From Hyperoodon ampullatus (taxonomy: Eukaryota > Chordata > Mammalia > Artiodactyla > Ziphiidae), in NCBI GenBank assembly GCA_949752795.1, contig CATKHW010000549.1:310001-374000 (forward strand): 64,000 nt of DNA, written 5' to 3'. The translations under genes were made by a program, and so were the position numbers. Below the pieces are notes generated by a model. It searched no databases and was not told where the DNA came from. It was given only the letters and a program-made list of their open reading frames with translations. The first letter of the stretch is position 1. Every line of letters starts with the position of its first letter. Positions 38,026 to 51,931 of the stretch are shown piece by piece.

Positions 38026-39764
38026 AAGATATCACTTATGAAGATCCTGTAAACATGGCTACAATTGAACTGAGTTAGGAAAGAGAACAGTGTCTCACAT
38101 TTAGAAAACACTCTTATGCCTGCTTAAGGGGGAAGGAGAGGTGGGGTGATGCATAAAACCAGAGTTTGATATAAGCACAGGTACCGTTCCAAAAACCAAC
38201 TATGGAATAGACAAGACCTACACCTTCCTCAGTGAAAGGGACTCAAAACCCCATATTTCCCGCAGAGGAATATATCTGACTAGTAATAATCTTAAAAGCT
38301 ATGAATTGATATGTCTCTCTAAGGGAATCAAGTGTGTCTAGACTGGCATAAACATGGCAGCGAGAATCAGCTCAAACCCACTATAAAAAGGAATTTCAAA
38401 AACAAAACAAAAAAACTGGGAAATTCTTTACAATTCCTTCAGGGTCTCTGATGAAACCTGGAATGACCCTATCTACAATGACAGCTGGATGTGGCATAAG
38501 GAGGGACACTTGGGACTGAGACGATTGGTGAGATTGGGTGAGCAAATGCAGAACCTTTAAAGCACAAACGCCTGGCACCCATTCCATGGGTCCCAACTCT
38601 CCAGGTTGAAGGGAATATTACTACAGCTATAACATGTATGGGAAACCTAGAGAACGGACACACTGTGAATACGAAAGGTTTCTAAAACTCAACGAATAGT
38701 CCCTCTCCTGGTGCTCCGGTTTAACTTTCCATCTGCTTTACTATCAACCTCCCAACTTGGAGAGACAGCCCCTTTAACCTCCTGGTTTGCACAAGTTGCC
38801 AATTTGGCAGAGGATGAAAGGGAAGAGGGAGAACCAATGAGAGAGTAGCTGTTAGGCACTTGGACGGGCACATATCACTGTAATTTCCCGGAAGGAAGAA
38901 GAATTAACCAAAGTCTCAGCCAACCACCGGGATCCAGCATAGGTCCTGAACCAAAATTTTGGACTTGCGGTCAGCTCACCAAAAACGAGTTGAAAAATGG
39001 AGCTCAGGGGCACAGCAATTCACAAACTGGCCGAGTAATAAAGGACAACTATCGTCCAAAAATCTGTTGAGGGAAGGCAACGAGGCGGAATTGAAAGCGA
39101 GGCAGAATAGCAGGAAACAGATTTCAAGAGGTACGTTGGAATCGCCTATAAAGCACAGGAAGAGGGGCACAACTTCGACAATGATGCACTTGGCCAAAAA
39201 GGGCGTAAGTGTTTTCTCCTGAATATATTCAGGAGAAAACGCATACGCCGTTGTTGGCTAAGCAAGCAAGCGGGCAATGCAAATCTGCACTACAAAGAAG
39301 TATCACTTCTCACTGGTCAAAAGGGACATCCACAAAATGTGTAAAAACCAGAAAGGCAAGACAGGCCCTGGAGAACAGGGAGCCTTGTTATGCTGATGGG
39401 CGGGATGTACATTGCCAACTGCCTCTCTGGAGGAGTGCATTGTGTTCCCTAAAACAAGTAAACAACAGAGCTACAGAGCCAAGGGCACTTCCAGTCTAGG
39501 GAATATACCTTGGGAAAACTGAAAATCAATAAGACAGAGCCACCCCAAAATTTAGGGCTGCACTGCTTACAAGGACCTCGACTTGGGTACACCTTAAATA
39601 TCCCAGGAAATATAAAAATGGTTCAAAAAATTGTGGTACTTACGTACGATGGAATATCCCTCAGCCATGAAATCAATGTCATAAGACCAGTAGCAGCAAA
39701 ATGGGTAGATTCAGGTACGATGATTCTAAGTGAAATAAGTCACACAGAAAATGAAACTTATCAT
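38026..39764 (+). repeat. Satellite unit 14
   Basis: Copy of unit 8, keeping the same five palindrome mismatches (39,189-39,262). Confidence 0.95.
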
Positions 39765-41503
39765 AAGATATCACTTATGAAGATCCTGTAAACATGGCTA
39801 CACTTGAACTGAGTTAGGAAAGAGAACAGTGTCTCACATTTAGAAAACACTCTTATGCCTGCTTAAGTGGGAAGGAGAGGTGGGGTGATGCATAAAACCA
39901 GAGTTTGCTATAAGCACAGGTACCGTTCCAAAAACCAACTATGGAATAGACAAGACCTACACCTTCCTTAGTGAAAGGGACTCAAAACCCCATATATCCC
40001 GCAGTGGAATATATCTGGCTAGTAAGAATCTTAAAACCTATGTATTGATATGTCTCTGTGAGGGAATCAAGTGTGTCTAGACTGGCATAAATATGGCAGC
40101 GAGAATCAGCTCAAACCCACTATGAAAAGGAATTTGAAAAACAAAACAAAAAAACTGGGAAATTCTTTACAATTCCTTCAGGGTCTCTGAAGAAACCTGG
40201 AATGACCCTATCTACAATGACAGCTGGATGTGGCATAAGGAGGGACACTTGGGACTGAGAGGATTGGTGAGATTGGGTGAGCAAATGCAGACACTTTAAA
40301 GCACAAATACCAGGCACACATTCCATGGGTCCAAACTCTCCAGGTTGAAGGGAATATTACTACAGCTATAACATGTACGGGAAACCTAGAGAACGGACAC
40401 ACTGTGAATTCGAAAGGTTTCTAAAACTCAACGAATAGTCCCTCTCCTGGTGCTCTGGTTTGACTTTCCATCTGCTTTACTATCAACCTCCCAACTTGGA
40501 GAGACAGCCCCTTTAACCTCCTGGTTCGCACAGGTTGCCAATTTGGCAGAGGATGAAAGGGAAGAGGGAGAACCAATGAGAGAGTAGCTGTTAGGCACTT
40601 GGACGGGCACATATCACTGTAATTTCCCGGCAGGAAGAAGAATTATCCAAAGTCTCAGACACCCACCGGGAACCAGCATAGGTCCTGAACCAAAATGTTG
40701 GACTTTCGGTCAGCTCACCAAAAACGTGTTGAAAAATGGAGCTCAGGGGCACAGCAATTCACAAACTGGCCGAGTAATAAAGGACAACTATCGTCCAAAA
40801 ATCTGTTGAGGGAAGGCAACGAGGCGGACTTGAGAGTGAGGCAGAATAGCAGGAAACAGATTTCAAGAGGTACGTTGGAATCGCCTTTAAAGCACAGGAA
40901 GAGGGGCACAACTTCGAGAATGATGCACTTGGCCAAAAAGGGCGTATGCGTTTTCTCCTGCATATATTCAGGAGAAAACGCATACGCCCTTTTTGGCCAA
41001 GCAAGCAAGCGGGCAATGCAAATCTGCACTACAAAGAAGTATCACTTCCCACCGGTCAAAAGGGACATCCACAAAATGTGTAAAAACCAGAAAGGCAAGA
41101 CAGGCCCTGGAGAACAGGGAGCCTTGTTATGCTGATGGGCGGGATGTAAATTGCCAACTGCCGCTCTGGAGGAGTACATTGTGTTCCCTAAAACAAGTAA
41201 AGAACAGAGCTACAGAGCCAAGGGCACTTCCAGTCTAGGGAATATACCTTGGGAAAACTGAAAATCAATAAGACAGAGCCACCCCAAAATTTAGGGCTGC
41301 ACTGCTTACAAGGACCTCAACTTGGGTACACCTTAAATATCCCAGGAAATATAAAAATGGTTCAAAAAATTGTGGTACTTACGTACGATGGAATATCCCT
41401 CAGCCATGAAATCAATGTCATAAGACCAGTAGCAGCAAGATGGGTGGATTCAGGTACGATGATTCTAAGTGAAATAAGTCACACAGAAAAAGAAACTTAT
41501 CAT
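39765..41503 (+). repeat. Satellite unit 15
   Basis: Copy of unit 9, with the same near-central palindrome mismatch (40,928-41,001). Confidence 0.95.
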
Positions 41504-43239
41504 AAGATATCACTTATGAAGATCCTGTAAACATGGCTACACTTGAACTGAGTTAGGAAAGAGAACAGTGTCTCACATTTAGAAAACACTCTTATGCCTG
41601 CTTAATGGGGAAGGTGAGGTGGGATGATGCATAAAACAAGAGTTTGATATAAGCACAGGTACCGTTCCAAAAACCAACTATGGAATAGACAAGACCTACA
41701 CCTTCCTCAGTGAAAGGGACTCAAAACCCCATATTTCCCGCAGAGGAATATATCTGACTAGTAAGAATCTTAAAACCTATTTAATGATATGTCTCCTTAA
41801 GGGAATCAAGGGTGTCTAGACTGGCATAAACATGGCAGCGAGAATCAGCTCAAACCCACTATAAAAAGGAATTTAAAAACAAAACAAAAAAACTGGGAAA
41901 TTCTTTACAATTCCTTCAGGGTCTCTGTTGAAACTTAGAATGACCCTATCTACAACGACAGCTGGATGTGGCATAAGGCTGGACACTTGGGACTGAGAGG
42001 ATTGGTGAGATTGGGTGAGCAATTGCAGACCCTTTAAAGCAATAATGCATGGCACCCATTCCATGGGTCCCAACTCTCCAGGTTAAAGGGAATATTACTA
42101 CAGCTATAACATGTACGGGAAACCTAGAGAACGGACACACTGTGAATACGAAAGGTTTCTAAAACTCAACGAATAGTCCCTCTCCTCTTGCTCCGGTTTG
42201 ACTTTCCATCTGCTTTACTATCAACCTCCCAACTTGGAGAGACAGCCCCTTTAAGCTCCTGGTTCGCACAGGTTTCCAATTTGGCAGAGGATGAAAGGGA
42301 AGAGGGAGAACCAATGAGAGAGTAGCTGTTAGGCATTTGGACGGGCTCATATCACTGTAATTTCCTGGCAGGAAGAAGAATTAACCAAAGTCTCAGCCCC
42401 CCACCTGGAACCAGCATACGTCCTGAACCAAAATGTTGGACTTGCGGTCAGCTCACCAAAAACGAGTTGAAAAATGGAGCTCAGGGGCACAGCAATTCAC
42501 AAACTGGCCGAGTAATAAAGGACAACTATCGTCCAAAAATCTGTTGAGGGAAGGCAACGAGGCGGACTTGAAAGCGAGGCAGAATAGCAGGAAACAGATT
42601 TCAAGAGGTACGTTGGAATCGCCTTTAAAGCACAGGAAGATGGGCACAACTTCGACAATGATGCACTTGGCCAAAAAGGGCGTATGAGTTTTCTCCTGAA
42701 TATATTCAGGAGAAAACGCATACGCCCCTTTTGGCCAAGCAAGCAAGCGGGCAATGCAAATCTGCACTACAAAGAAGTATCACTTCCCACCGGTCAAAAG
42801 GGATATCCACAAAATGTGTAAAAACGAGAAAGGCAAGACAGGCCCTGGAGAACACGGAGCCTTGTTATGCTTATGGGTGGGATGTAAATTGCCAAGTGCC
42901 TCTCTGGAGGAGTACATTGTGTTCCCTAAAACAAGTAAAGAACAGAGCTACAGAGCCAAGGGCACTTCCAGTCTAGGGAGTATACCTTGGGAAAACTGAA
43001 AATCAATAAGACAGAGCCACCCCAAAATTTAGGGCTGCAATGCTTACAAAGACCTCCACTTGGGAACACATTAAATATCCCAGGAAATATAAAAATGGTT
43101 CAAAAAATTGTGGTACTTACGTACGATGGAATATCCCTCAGCCATGAAATCAATGTCATAAGACCAGTAGCAGCAAAATGGGTGGATTCAGGTACGATGA
43201 TTCTAAGTGAAATAAGTCACACAAAAAAACAAACATCAT
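41504..43239 (+). repeat. Satellite unit 16
   Basis: Copy of unit 10. The palindrome at 42,666-42,739 has two mismatches; at 42,687 the base is A, where unit 10 has T and the consensus C, so the same site was hit twice. Confidence 0.95.
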
Positions 43240-44977
43240 AAGATATCACTTATGAAGATCCTGTAAACATGGCTACACTTGAACTGAGTTAGGAAAGAGA
43301 ACAGTGTCTCACATTTAGAAAACACTCTTATGCCTGCTTAAGGGGGAAGGAGAGGTGGGGTGATGCATAAAACCAGAGCGTGCTATAAGCACAGGTACCG
43401 TTCCAAAAACCAACTATGGAATAGACAAGACCTACACCTTCCTCAGTGAAAGGGACTCAAAACCACATATTTCCCGCAGAGGAATATATCTGACTAGTAA
43501 GGATCTTAAAACCTATGTATTGATATGTCTCCATAAGGGAATCAAGTGTGTCTACACTGGCATAAATATGGCAGCGAGAATCAGTTGAAACCCACTATAA
43601 AAAGGAATTTCAAAAACAAAACAAAAAAACTGGGAAATTCTTTACAATTCCTTCAGGGTCTCTGATGAAACCTGGAATGACCCTATCTACAATGACAGCT
43701 GGATGTGGCATAAGGAGGGACACTTGGGACTGAGACGATTGGTGAGATTGGGTGAGCAAATGCAGACCCATTAAAGCACAAATGCCTGGCACCCATTCCA
43801 TGGGTCCCAACTCTCCAGGTTGAAGGGAATATTACTACAGCTATAACATGTACGGGAAACCTGGAGAACGGACACACTGTGAATACGAAAGGTTTCTAAA
43901 ACTCAACGAATAGTCCCTCTCCTGGTGCTCCGGTTTGACTTTCCATCTGCTTTACTATCAACCTCCCAACTTGGAGAGACAGCCCCTTTAACCTCCTGGT
44001 TCGCACAGGTTTCCAATTTGGCAGAGGATGAAAGGGAAGAGGGAGTACCAATGAGAGAGTAGATGTTAGGCATTTGGACAGGCACATATCACTGTAATTT
44101 CCAGGCAGGAAGAAGAATTAACCAAAGTCTCAACCCCCACCGGGAACCAGCAGAGGTCCTGAACCAAAATGTTGGACTTGCGGTCAGCTCACCAAAAACG
44201 AGTTGAAAAATGGAGCTCAGGGGCACAGCAATTCACAAACTGGCCGAGTAATAAAGGACAACTATCGTCCAAAAATCTGTTGAGGGAAGGCAACGAGGCG
44301 GACTTGAAAGCGAGGCAGAATAGCAGGAAACAGATTTCAAGAGGTACGTTGGAATCGCCTTTAAAGCACAGGAAGAGGGGCACAACTTCGACAATGATGC
44401 ACTTGGCCAAAAAGGGCGTATGCGTTTTCTCCTGAATATATTCAGGAGAAAACGCATAGGCCCTTTTTGGCCAAGCAAGCAAGCGGGCAATGCAAATCTG
44501 CACTACAAAGAAGTATCACTTCCCACCATTCAAAAGGGACATCCACAAAATGTGTAAAAACCAGAAAGGCAAGACAGGCCCTGGAGAACAGGGAGCCTTG
44601 TTATGCTGATGGGCGGGATGTAAATTGCCAACTGCCTCTCTGGAGGAGTACATTGTGTTCCCTAAAACAAGTAAAGAACAGAGCTACAGAGCCAAGGGCA
44701 CTTCCAGTCTAGGGAATATACCTAGGGAAAACAGAAAATCAATAAGACAGAGCCACCCCAAAATTTAGGGCTGCACTGCTTACAAGGACCTCAACTTGGG
44801 TACACCTTAAATATCCCAGGAAATATAAAAATGGTTCAAAAAATTGTGGTACTTACGTACGATGGAATATCCCTCAGCCATGAAATCAATGTCATAAGAC
44901 CAGTAGCAGCAAAATGGGTGGATTCAGGTACGATGATTCTAAGTGAAATAAGTCACACAGTAAAAGAAACTTATCAT
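43240..44977 (+). repeat. Satellite unit 17
   Basis: Copy of unit 11. One new palindrome mismatch (G at 44,459 in 44,402-44,475) arose after the block duplication. Confidence 0.95.
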
Positions 44978-46715
44978 AAGATATCACTTATGAAGATCCT
45001 GTAAACATGGCTACACTTGAACTGAGTTAGGAAAGAGAACAGTGTCTCACATTTAGAAAACACTCTTATGCCAGCTTCAGGGGGAAGGAGAGGTGGGGTG
45101 ATGCATAAAACCAGAGTTTGCTATAAGCACAGGTACCGTTCCAAAAACCAACTATGGAATAGACAAGACCTACACCTTCCTCAGTGAAAGGGACTCAAAA
45201 CCCCATATTTCCCGCAGAGGAATATATCTGACTAGTAAGAATCTTAAAACCTATGTATTGATATGTCTCCGTAAGGGAATCAAGTGTGTCTAGACTGGCA
45301 TAAACATGGCAGCGAGAATCAGCTCAAACCCACTATAAAAAGGAATTTCAAAAACAAAACAAATAAACTGGGAAATTCTTTACAATTCCTTCAGGGTCTC
45401 TGATGAAACCTGGAATGACCCTATCTACAATGACAGCTGGATGTGGCATAAGGAGGGACACTTGGGACTGAGACGATTGGTGAGATTGGGTGAGCAAATG
45501 CAGACCCTTTAAAGCAATAATGCCTGGCACCCATTCCATGGGTCCCAACTCTCCAGGTTGAAGGGAATATTACTACAGCTATAACATGTACGGGAAACCT
45601 AGAGAACGGACACACTGTGAATACGAAAGGTTTCTAAAACTCAACGAATAGTCCCTCTCCTGGTGCTCCGGTTTGACTTTCCATCTGCTTTACTACCAAC
45701 CTCCCAACTTGGAGAGACAGCCCCTTTAACCTCCTGGTTCGCACAGGTTGCCAATTTGGCAGAGGAGGAAAGGGAAGAGGGAGAACCAATGAGAGAGTAG
45801 CTGTTAGGCATTTGGACGGGCACATATCACTGTAATTTCCCGGCAGGAAGAAGAATTAACCAAAGTCTCAACCCCCACCGGGAACCAGCAGAGGTCCTGA
45901 ACCAAAATGTTGGACTTGCGGTCAGCTCAGCAAAAACGAGTTGAAAAATGGAGCTCAGGGGCACAGCAATTCACAAACTTTCCGAGTAATAAAGGACAAC
46001 TATCGTCCAAAAATCTGTTGAGGGAAGGCAACGAGGGGGACTTGAGAGCGAGGCAGAATAGCAGGAAACAGATTTCAAGAGGTACGTTGGAATCGCCTTT
46101 AAAGCACAGGAAGAGGGGCACAACTTCGACAATGATGCACTTGGCCAAAAAGGGCATATGCGTTTTGTCCTGAATATATTCAGGAGAAAACGCATACGCC
46201 CTTTTTGTCCAAGCAAGCAAGCGGGCAATGCAAATCTGCACTACAAAGAAGTATCACTTCCCACCGGTCAAAAGGGAAATCCACAATATGTGTAAAAACC
46301 AGAAAGGCAAGACAGGCACTGGAGAACAGGCAGCCTTGTTATGCTGATGGGCGGGATGTAAATTGCCAACTGCCTCTCTGGAGGAGTTCATTGTGTTCTC
46401 TAAAACAAGTAAAGAACAGAGCTACAGAGCCAAGGGCACTTCCATTCTAGGGAATATACCTTGGGAAAACTGAAAATCAATAAGACAGAGCCACCCCAAA
46501 ATTTAGGGCTGCAATGCTTACAAGGACCTCAACTTGGGTACAGCTTAAATATCCCAGGAAATATAAAAATGTTTCAAAAAATTGTGGTACTTACGTACGA
46601 TGGAATATCCCTCAGCCATGAAATCAATGTCATAAGACCAGTAGCAGCAAAATGGGTGGATTCAGGTACGATGATTCTAAGTGAAATAAGTCACAGAGAA
46701 AAAGAAACTTATCAT
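44978..46715 (+). repeat. Satellite unit 18
   Basis: Copy of unit 12, with the same three palindrome mismatches (46,140-46,213). Confidence 0.95.
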
Positions 46716-48454
46716 AAGATATCACTTATGAAGATCCTGTAAACATGGCTACACTTGAATTGAGTTAGGAAAGAGAACAGTGTCTCACATTTAGAAAACA
46801 CTCTTATGCCTGCTTAAGGGGGAAGGAGAGGTGGGGTGATGCATAAAACCAGAGTTTGATATAAGCAGAGGTACCGTTCCAAAAACCAACTATGGAATAG
46901 ACAAGACCTACAACTTCCTCAGTGAAAGGGACTCAAAACCCCATATTTCCCGCATATGAATATATCTGACTAGTAAGAATCTTAAAACCTATGTATTGAT
47001 ATGTCTCCATAAGGGAATGAAGTGTTTCTACACTGGCATAAACATGGCAGCGAGAATCAGCTCAAACCCACTATAAAAAGGAATTTCAAAAACAAAACAA
47101 AAAAACTGGGAAATTCTTTACAATTCCTTCAGGGTCTCTGATGAAACCTGGAATGACACTATGTACAATGACAGATGGATGTTGCATAAGGAGGGACACT
47201 TGGGACTGAGACGATTGGTGAGATTGGGTGAGCAAATGCAGACCCTTTAAAGCACAAATGCCTGGCAGCCATTCCATGGGTCCAAACTCTCCAGGTTGAA
47301 GGGAATATTACTACAGCTATAACATATATGGGAATCCTAAAAAACGGACACACTGTGAATACGAAAGGTTTCTAAAACTCAACGAATAGTCCCTCTCCTG
47401 GTGCTCCGGTTTGACTTTCCATCTGCTTTACTATCAACCTCCCAACTTGGAGAGAGAGCCCCTTTAACCTCCTGGTTCGCACAGGTTTCCAATTTGGAAG
47501 AGGATGAAAGGTAAGAGGGAGAACCAATGAGAGAGTAGCTGTTAGGCATTTGGACGGGCACATATCACTGTAATTTCCCGGCAGGAAGAAGAATTAACCA
47601 AAGTCTCAGCCCCCCACCGGGAACCAGCATAGGTCCTGAACCAAAATTTTGGACTTTCGTTCAGCACACCAAAAACCAGTTGAAAAATGGAGCTCAGGGG
47701 TACAGCAATTCACAAACTGGCCGAGTAATAAAGGACAACTATCGTCCAAAAATCTGTTGAGGGAAGGCAACGAGGCGGACTTGAGAGCGAGGCAGAATAG
47801 CAGGAAACAGATTTCAAGAGGTACGTTGGAATCGCCTTTAAAGCACAGGAAGAGGGGCACAACTTCGACAATGATGCACTTGGCCAAAAAGGGCGTATGC
47901 GTTTTTTCCTGAATATATTCAGGAGAAAACGCATACACCCTTTTTGGCCAAGCAAGCAAGCGAGCAATGCAAATCTGCACTACAAAGAAGTATCACTTCC
48001 CACCGGTCAAAAGGGACATCCACAAAATGTGTAAAAACCAGAAAGGCAAGACAGGCCCTGGAGAACAGGGAGCCTTGTTATGCTGATGGGCGGGATGTAA
48101 ATTGCCAACTGCCTCTCTGGAGGAGTACATTGTGTTCCCTAAAACAAGTAAAGAACAGAGCTACAGAGCCAAGGGCACTTCCAGTCTAGGGAATATACCT
48201 TGGGAAAACTGAAAATCAATAAGACAGAGCCACCCCAAAATTTAGGGCTGCACTGCTTACAAGGACCTCAACTTGGGTACACCTTAAATATCCCAGGAAA
48301 TATAAAAATGGTTCAAAAAATTGTGGTACTTACGTACGATGGAATATCCCTCAGCCATGAAATCAATGTCATAAGACCAGTAGCAGCAAAATGGGTGGAT
48401 TCAGGTACGATGATTCTAAGTGAAGTAAGTCACAGAGAAAAATAAACTTATCAT
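46716..48454 (+). repeat. Satellite unit 19
   Basis: Copy of unit 13 up to about 48,232. The palindrome at 47,879-47,952 has two mismatches. Past the block end it has GAAGTAAGTCACAG and an in-frame stop (AAATAAAC near 48,440) in the third L1 frame. Confidence 0.95.
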
Positions 48455-50192
48455 AAGATATCACTCATGAAGATCCTGTAAACATGGCTACACTTGAACT
48501 GAGTTAGGAAAGAGAACAGTGTCACACATTTAGAAAACACTCTTATGCCTGCTTAAGGGGGAAGGAGAGGTGGGATGATGCATAAAACCAGAGTTTGATA
48601 TAAGCACAGGTACCGTTCCAAAAACCAACTATGGAATAGAAAAGACCTACACCTTCCTCAGTGAAAGGGACTCAAAACCCCATATTTCCCGAACAGGAAT
48701 ATATCTGACGAATAAGAATCTTAAAACCTATGTATTGATATGTCTCTGTAAGGGAATCAAGTGTGTCTAGACTGGCATAAACATGGCAGTGAGAATCAGC
48801 TCAAACCCACTTTAAAAAGGAATTTAAAAACAAAACAAAAAAACTGGGAAATTCTTTACAATTCCTTCAGGGTCTCTGATGAAATTTGGAATGACCCTAT
48901 GTACAACGACAGCTGGATGTGGCATAAGGCTGGACACTTGGGACTGAGAGGATTGGTGAGATTGGGTGAGCAAATGCAGACCCTTTAAAGCACAAAGGCC
49001 TGGCACCCATTCCATGCGTCACAACTCTCCAGGTTGAAGGGAATATTACTATAGCTATAACATGTACGGGAAACCTAGAGAACGGACACACTGTGAATAG
49101 GAAAGGTTTCTAAAACTCAACGAATAGTCCCTCTCCTGGTGCTCCGGTTTGACTTTCCATCTGATTTACTATCAACTTCCCAACTTGGAGAGACAGGCCC
49201 TTTAACATCCTGGTTCGCACAGGTTGCCAATTTGGCAGAGGATGAAAGGGAAGAGGGAGAACCAATGAGAGAGTAGCTGTTAGGCATTTGGACGGGCACA
49301 TATCACTCTAACTTCCCGGCAGGAAGAAGAATTAACCAAAGTCTCAGCCCCCCACCGGGAACCAGCATAAGTCCTGAACCAAAATTTTGGACTTGCAGTC
49401 AGCTCACCAAAAACGAGTTGAAAAATGGAGCTCAGGGGCACAGCAATTCACAAACTGGCCGAGTAATAAAGGACAACTATCGTCCAAAAATCTGTTGAGG
49501 GAAGGCAACGAGGCGGACTTGAAAGCGAGGCAGAATAGCAGGAAACAGATTTCAAGAGGTACGTTGGAATCGCCTTTAAAGCACAGGAAGAGGGGCACAA
49601 CTTCGACAATGATGCACTTGGCCAAAAAGTGCGTATGCGTTTTCTCTTGAATATATTCAGGAGAAAACGCATAGGCCCTTTTTGGCCAAGCAAGCAAGCG
49701 GGCAATGCAAATCTGCACTACAAAGAAGTATCACTTCCCACCGGTCAAAAGGGGCATCCACAAAATGTGTAAAAACCAGAAAGGCAAGACAGGCCCTGGA
49801 GAACATGGAGCCTTGTTATGCTAATGGGCGGGATGTAAATTGCCAACTGCCTCCCTGAAGGAGTGCATTGTGTTCCCTAACACAAGTAAACAACAGAGCT
49901 ACAGAGCCAAGGGCACTTCCTGTCTAGGGAATATACCTTGGGAAAACTGAAAATCAATAAGACAGAGCCACCCCAAAATTTAGGGCTGCACTGCTTACAA
50001 GGACCTCAACTTGGGTACACCTTAAATATCCCAGGAAATATAAAAATGGTTCAAAAAATTGTGGTACTTACGTACGATGGAATATCGCTCAGCCATGAAA
50101 TCAATGTCATAAGACCAGTAGCAGCAAAATGGGTGGATTCAGGTACGATGATTCTAAGTGAAATAAGTCACAGAGAAAAAGAAACTTATCAT
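48455..50192 (+). repeat. Satellite unit 20
   Basis: Palindrome at 49,617-49,690 with three mismatched pairs. AAGTGCG and TCTCTTGAATA are shared with unit 4. The dyad at the anchor is broken (ATCACTCATGAAG at 48,460). Confidence 0.95.
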
Positions 50193-51931
50193 AAGATATC
50201 ACTTATGAAGATCCTGTAAACATGGCTACACTTGAACTGATTTAGGAAAGAGAACAGTGTCTCACATTTAGAAAACAATCTTATGCCTGCTTAAGGGGGA
50301 AGGAGAGGTGGTGTGATGCATAAAACCAGAGCTTGATATAAGCACAGGTACCGTTCCAAAAACCAACTAAGGAATAGACAAGACCTACACCTTCCTCAGT
50401 GAAAGGGACTCAAAACCCCATATTTCCCGCAGAGGAATATATCTGACTAGTAAGAATCTTAAAACCTATGTATTGATATGTCTCCGTAAGGGAATCAAGT
50501 GTGTCTACACTGGCATAAACATGGCAGCGAGAATCAGCTCAAACCCACTATAAAAAGGAATTTCAAAAACAAAACTAAAAAACTGGGAAATTCTTTACAA
50601 TTCCTTCAGGGTCTCTGATGAAACCTGGAATGACCCTATCTACAACAACAGCTGGATGTGGCATAAGGCTGGACACTTGGGACTGAGAGGATTGGTGAGA
50701 TTGGGTGAGCAAATGCAGACCCATTAAATCACAAATGCCTGGCACCCATTCCATGGGTCCCAACTCTCCAGGTTGAATGGAATATTACTACAGCTATAAC
50801 ATGTACGGGAAACGTAGAGAACGGACACACTGTGAATACGAATGGTTTCTAAAACTCAAAGAATAGTCCCTCTCCTGGTGCTCCGGTATGACTTTCCATC
50901 TGCTTTACTATCCATCTCCCAACTTGGAGAGACAGCCCCTTTAACCTCCTGGTTCGCACAGGTTGCCAATTTGGCAGAGGATGAAAGGGAAGAGGGAGAT
51001 CCAATGAGAGAGTAGCTGTTAGGCATTTGGACGGGAACATATCACTCTAATTTCCCGGCAGGAAGAAGAATTAACCAAAGTCTCAGCCAGCCAACGGGAA
51101 CCAGCATAGATCTTGAACCAAAATTTTGGACATGCGGTCAGCTCACAAAAAACGAGTTGAAAAATGGACCTAAAGGGCACAGCAATTCATAAACTGGCAG
51201 AGTAATAAAGGACAACTATCCTCCAAAAATCTGTTCAGTGAAGGCAAAGGGGTGGACTTGAAAGTGATGCAGAATAGCAGGAAACAGATTTCAAGAGGTA
51301 CGTTGGAATCGCCTTTAAAGCACAGGAAGAGGGGCACAACTTTGACAATGATGCACTTGGCCAAAAAGGGCGTATGCGTTTTCTCCTGAATATATTCAGT
51401 AGAATACGCATACGCCCTTTTTGGCCAAGCAAGCAAGCGGGCAATGCAAATCTGCACTACAAAGAGGTATCACTTCCCACCGGTCAAAAGGGACATCCAC
51501 AAAATGTGTAAAAACCAGAAAGGCAAGACAGGCCCTGGAGAACAGGGAGCCTTGTTATGCTTATGGGCGTGATGTACATTGCCAACTGCCTCTCTGGAGG
51601 AGTGCATTGTGTTCCCTAAAACAAGTAAACAACAGAGCTTCAGAGCCAAGGGCACTTCCAGTCTAGGGAATATACCTTGGGAAAACTGAAAATCAATAAG
51701 ACAGAGCCACCCCAAAATTTAGCGCTGCACTGCTTACAAGGACCTCAACTTGGGTCCACCTTAAATATCCCAGGAAATATAAAAATGGTTCAAAAATTTG
51801 TGGTACTTACGTACGATGGAATATCCCTCAGCCATGAAATCAATGTCATAAGACCAGTAGCAGCAAAATGGGTGGATTCAGGTACGATGATTCTAAGTGA
51901 AATAAGTCACACAGAAAAAGAAACTTATCAT
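50193..51931 (+). repeat. Satellite unit 21
   Basis: Palindrome at 51,356-51,429 with two mismatches, both in the right arm (CAGTAGAATACG). The 130 bases before it (about 51,160-51,290) are unusually changed, for example ATGGACCTAAAGGGCAC and GTTCAGTGAAGGCAAAGG. Confidence 0.95.

Larger units (their letters stand above)
37804..48232 (+). repeat. Six-unit higher-order block, copy 2 (10,429 bp)
   Basis: Tandem partner of the block at 27,375-37,803. Its right limit is before 48,280, where CACCTTAAAT replaces the CACATTAAAT seen at 27,422 and 37,851. Private bases in this copy include GCGTATGAGTTTT at 42,681, GAGCGTGCTATAAG near 43,377, CATAGGCCC at 44,455 and AATGTTTCAAAA near 46,567. Confidence 0.95.
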
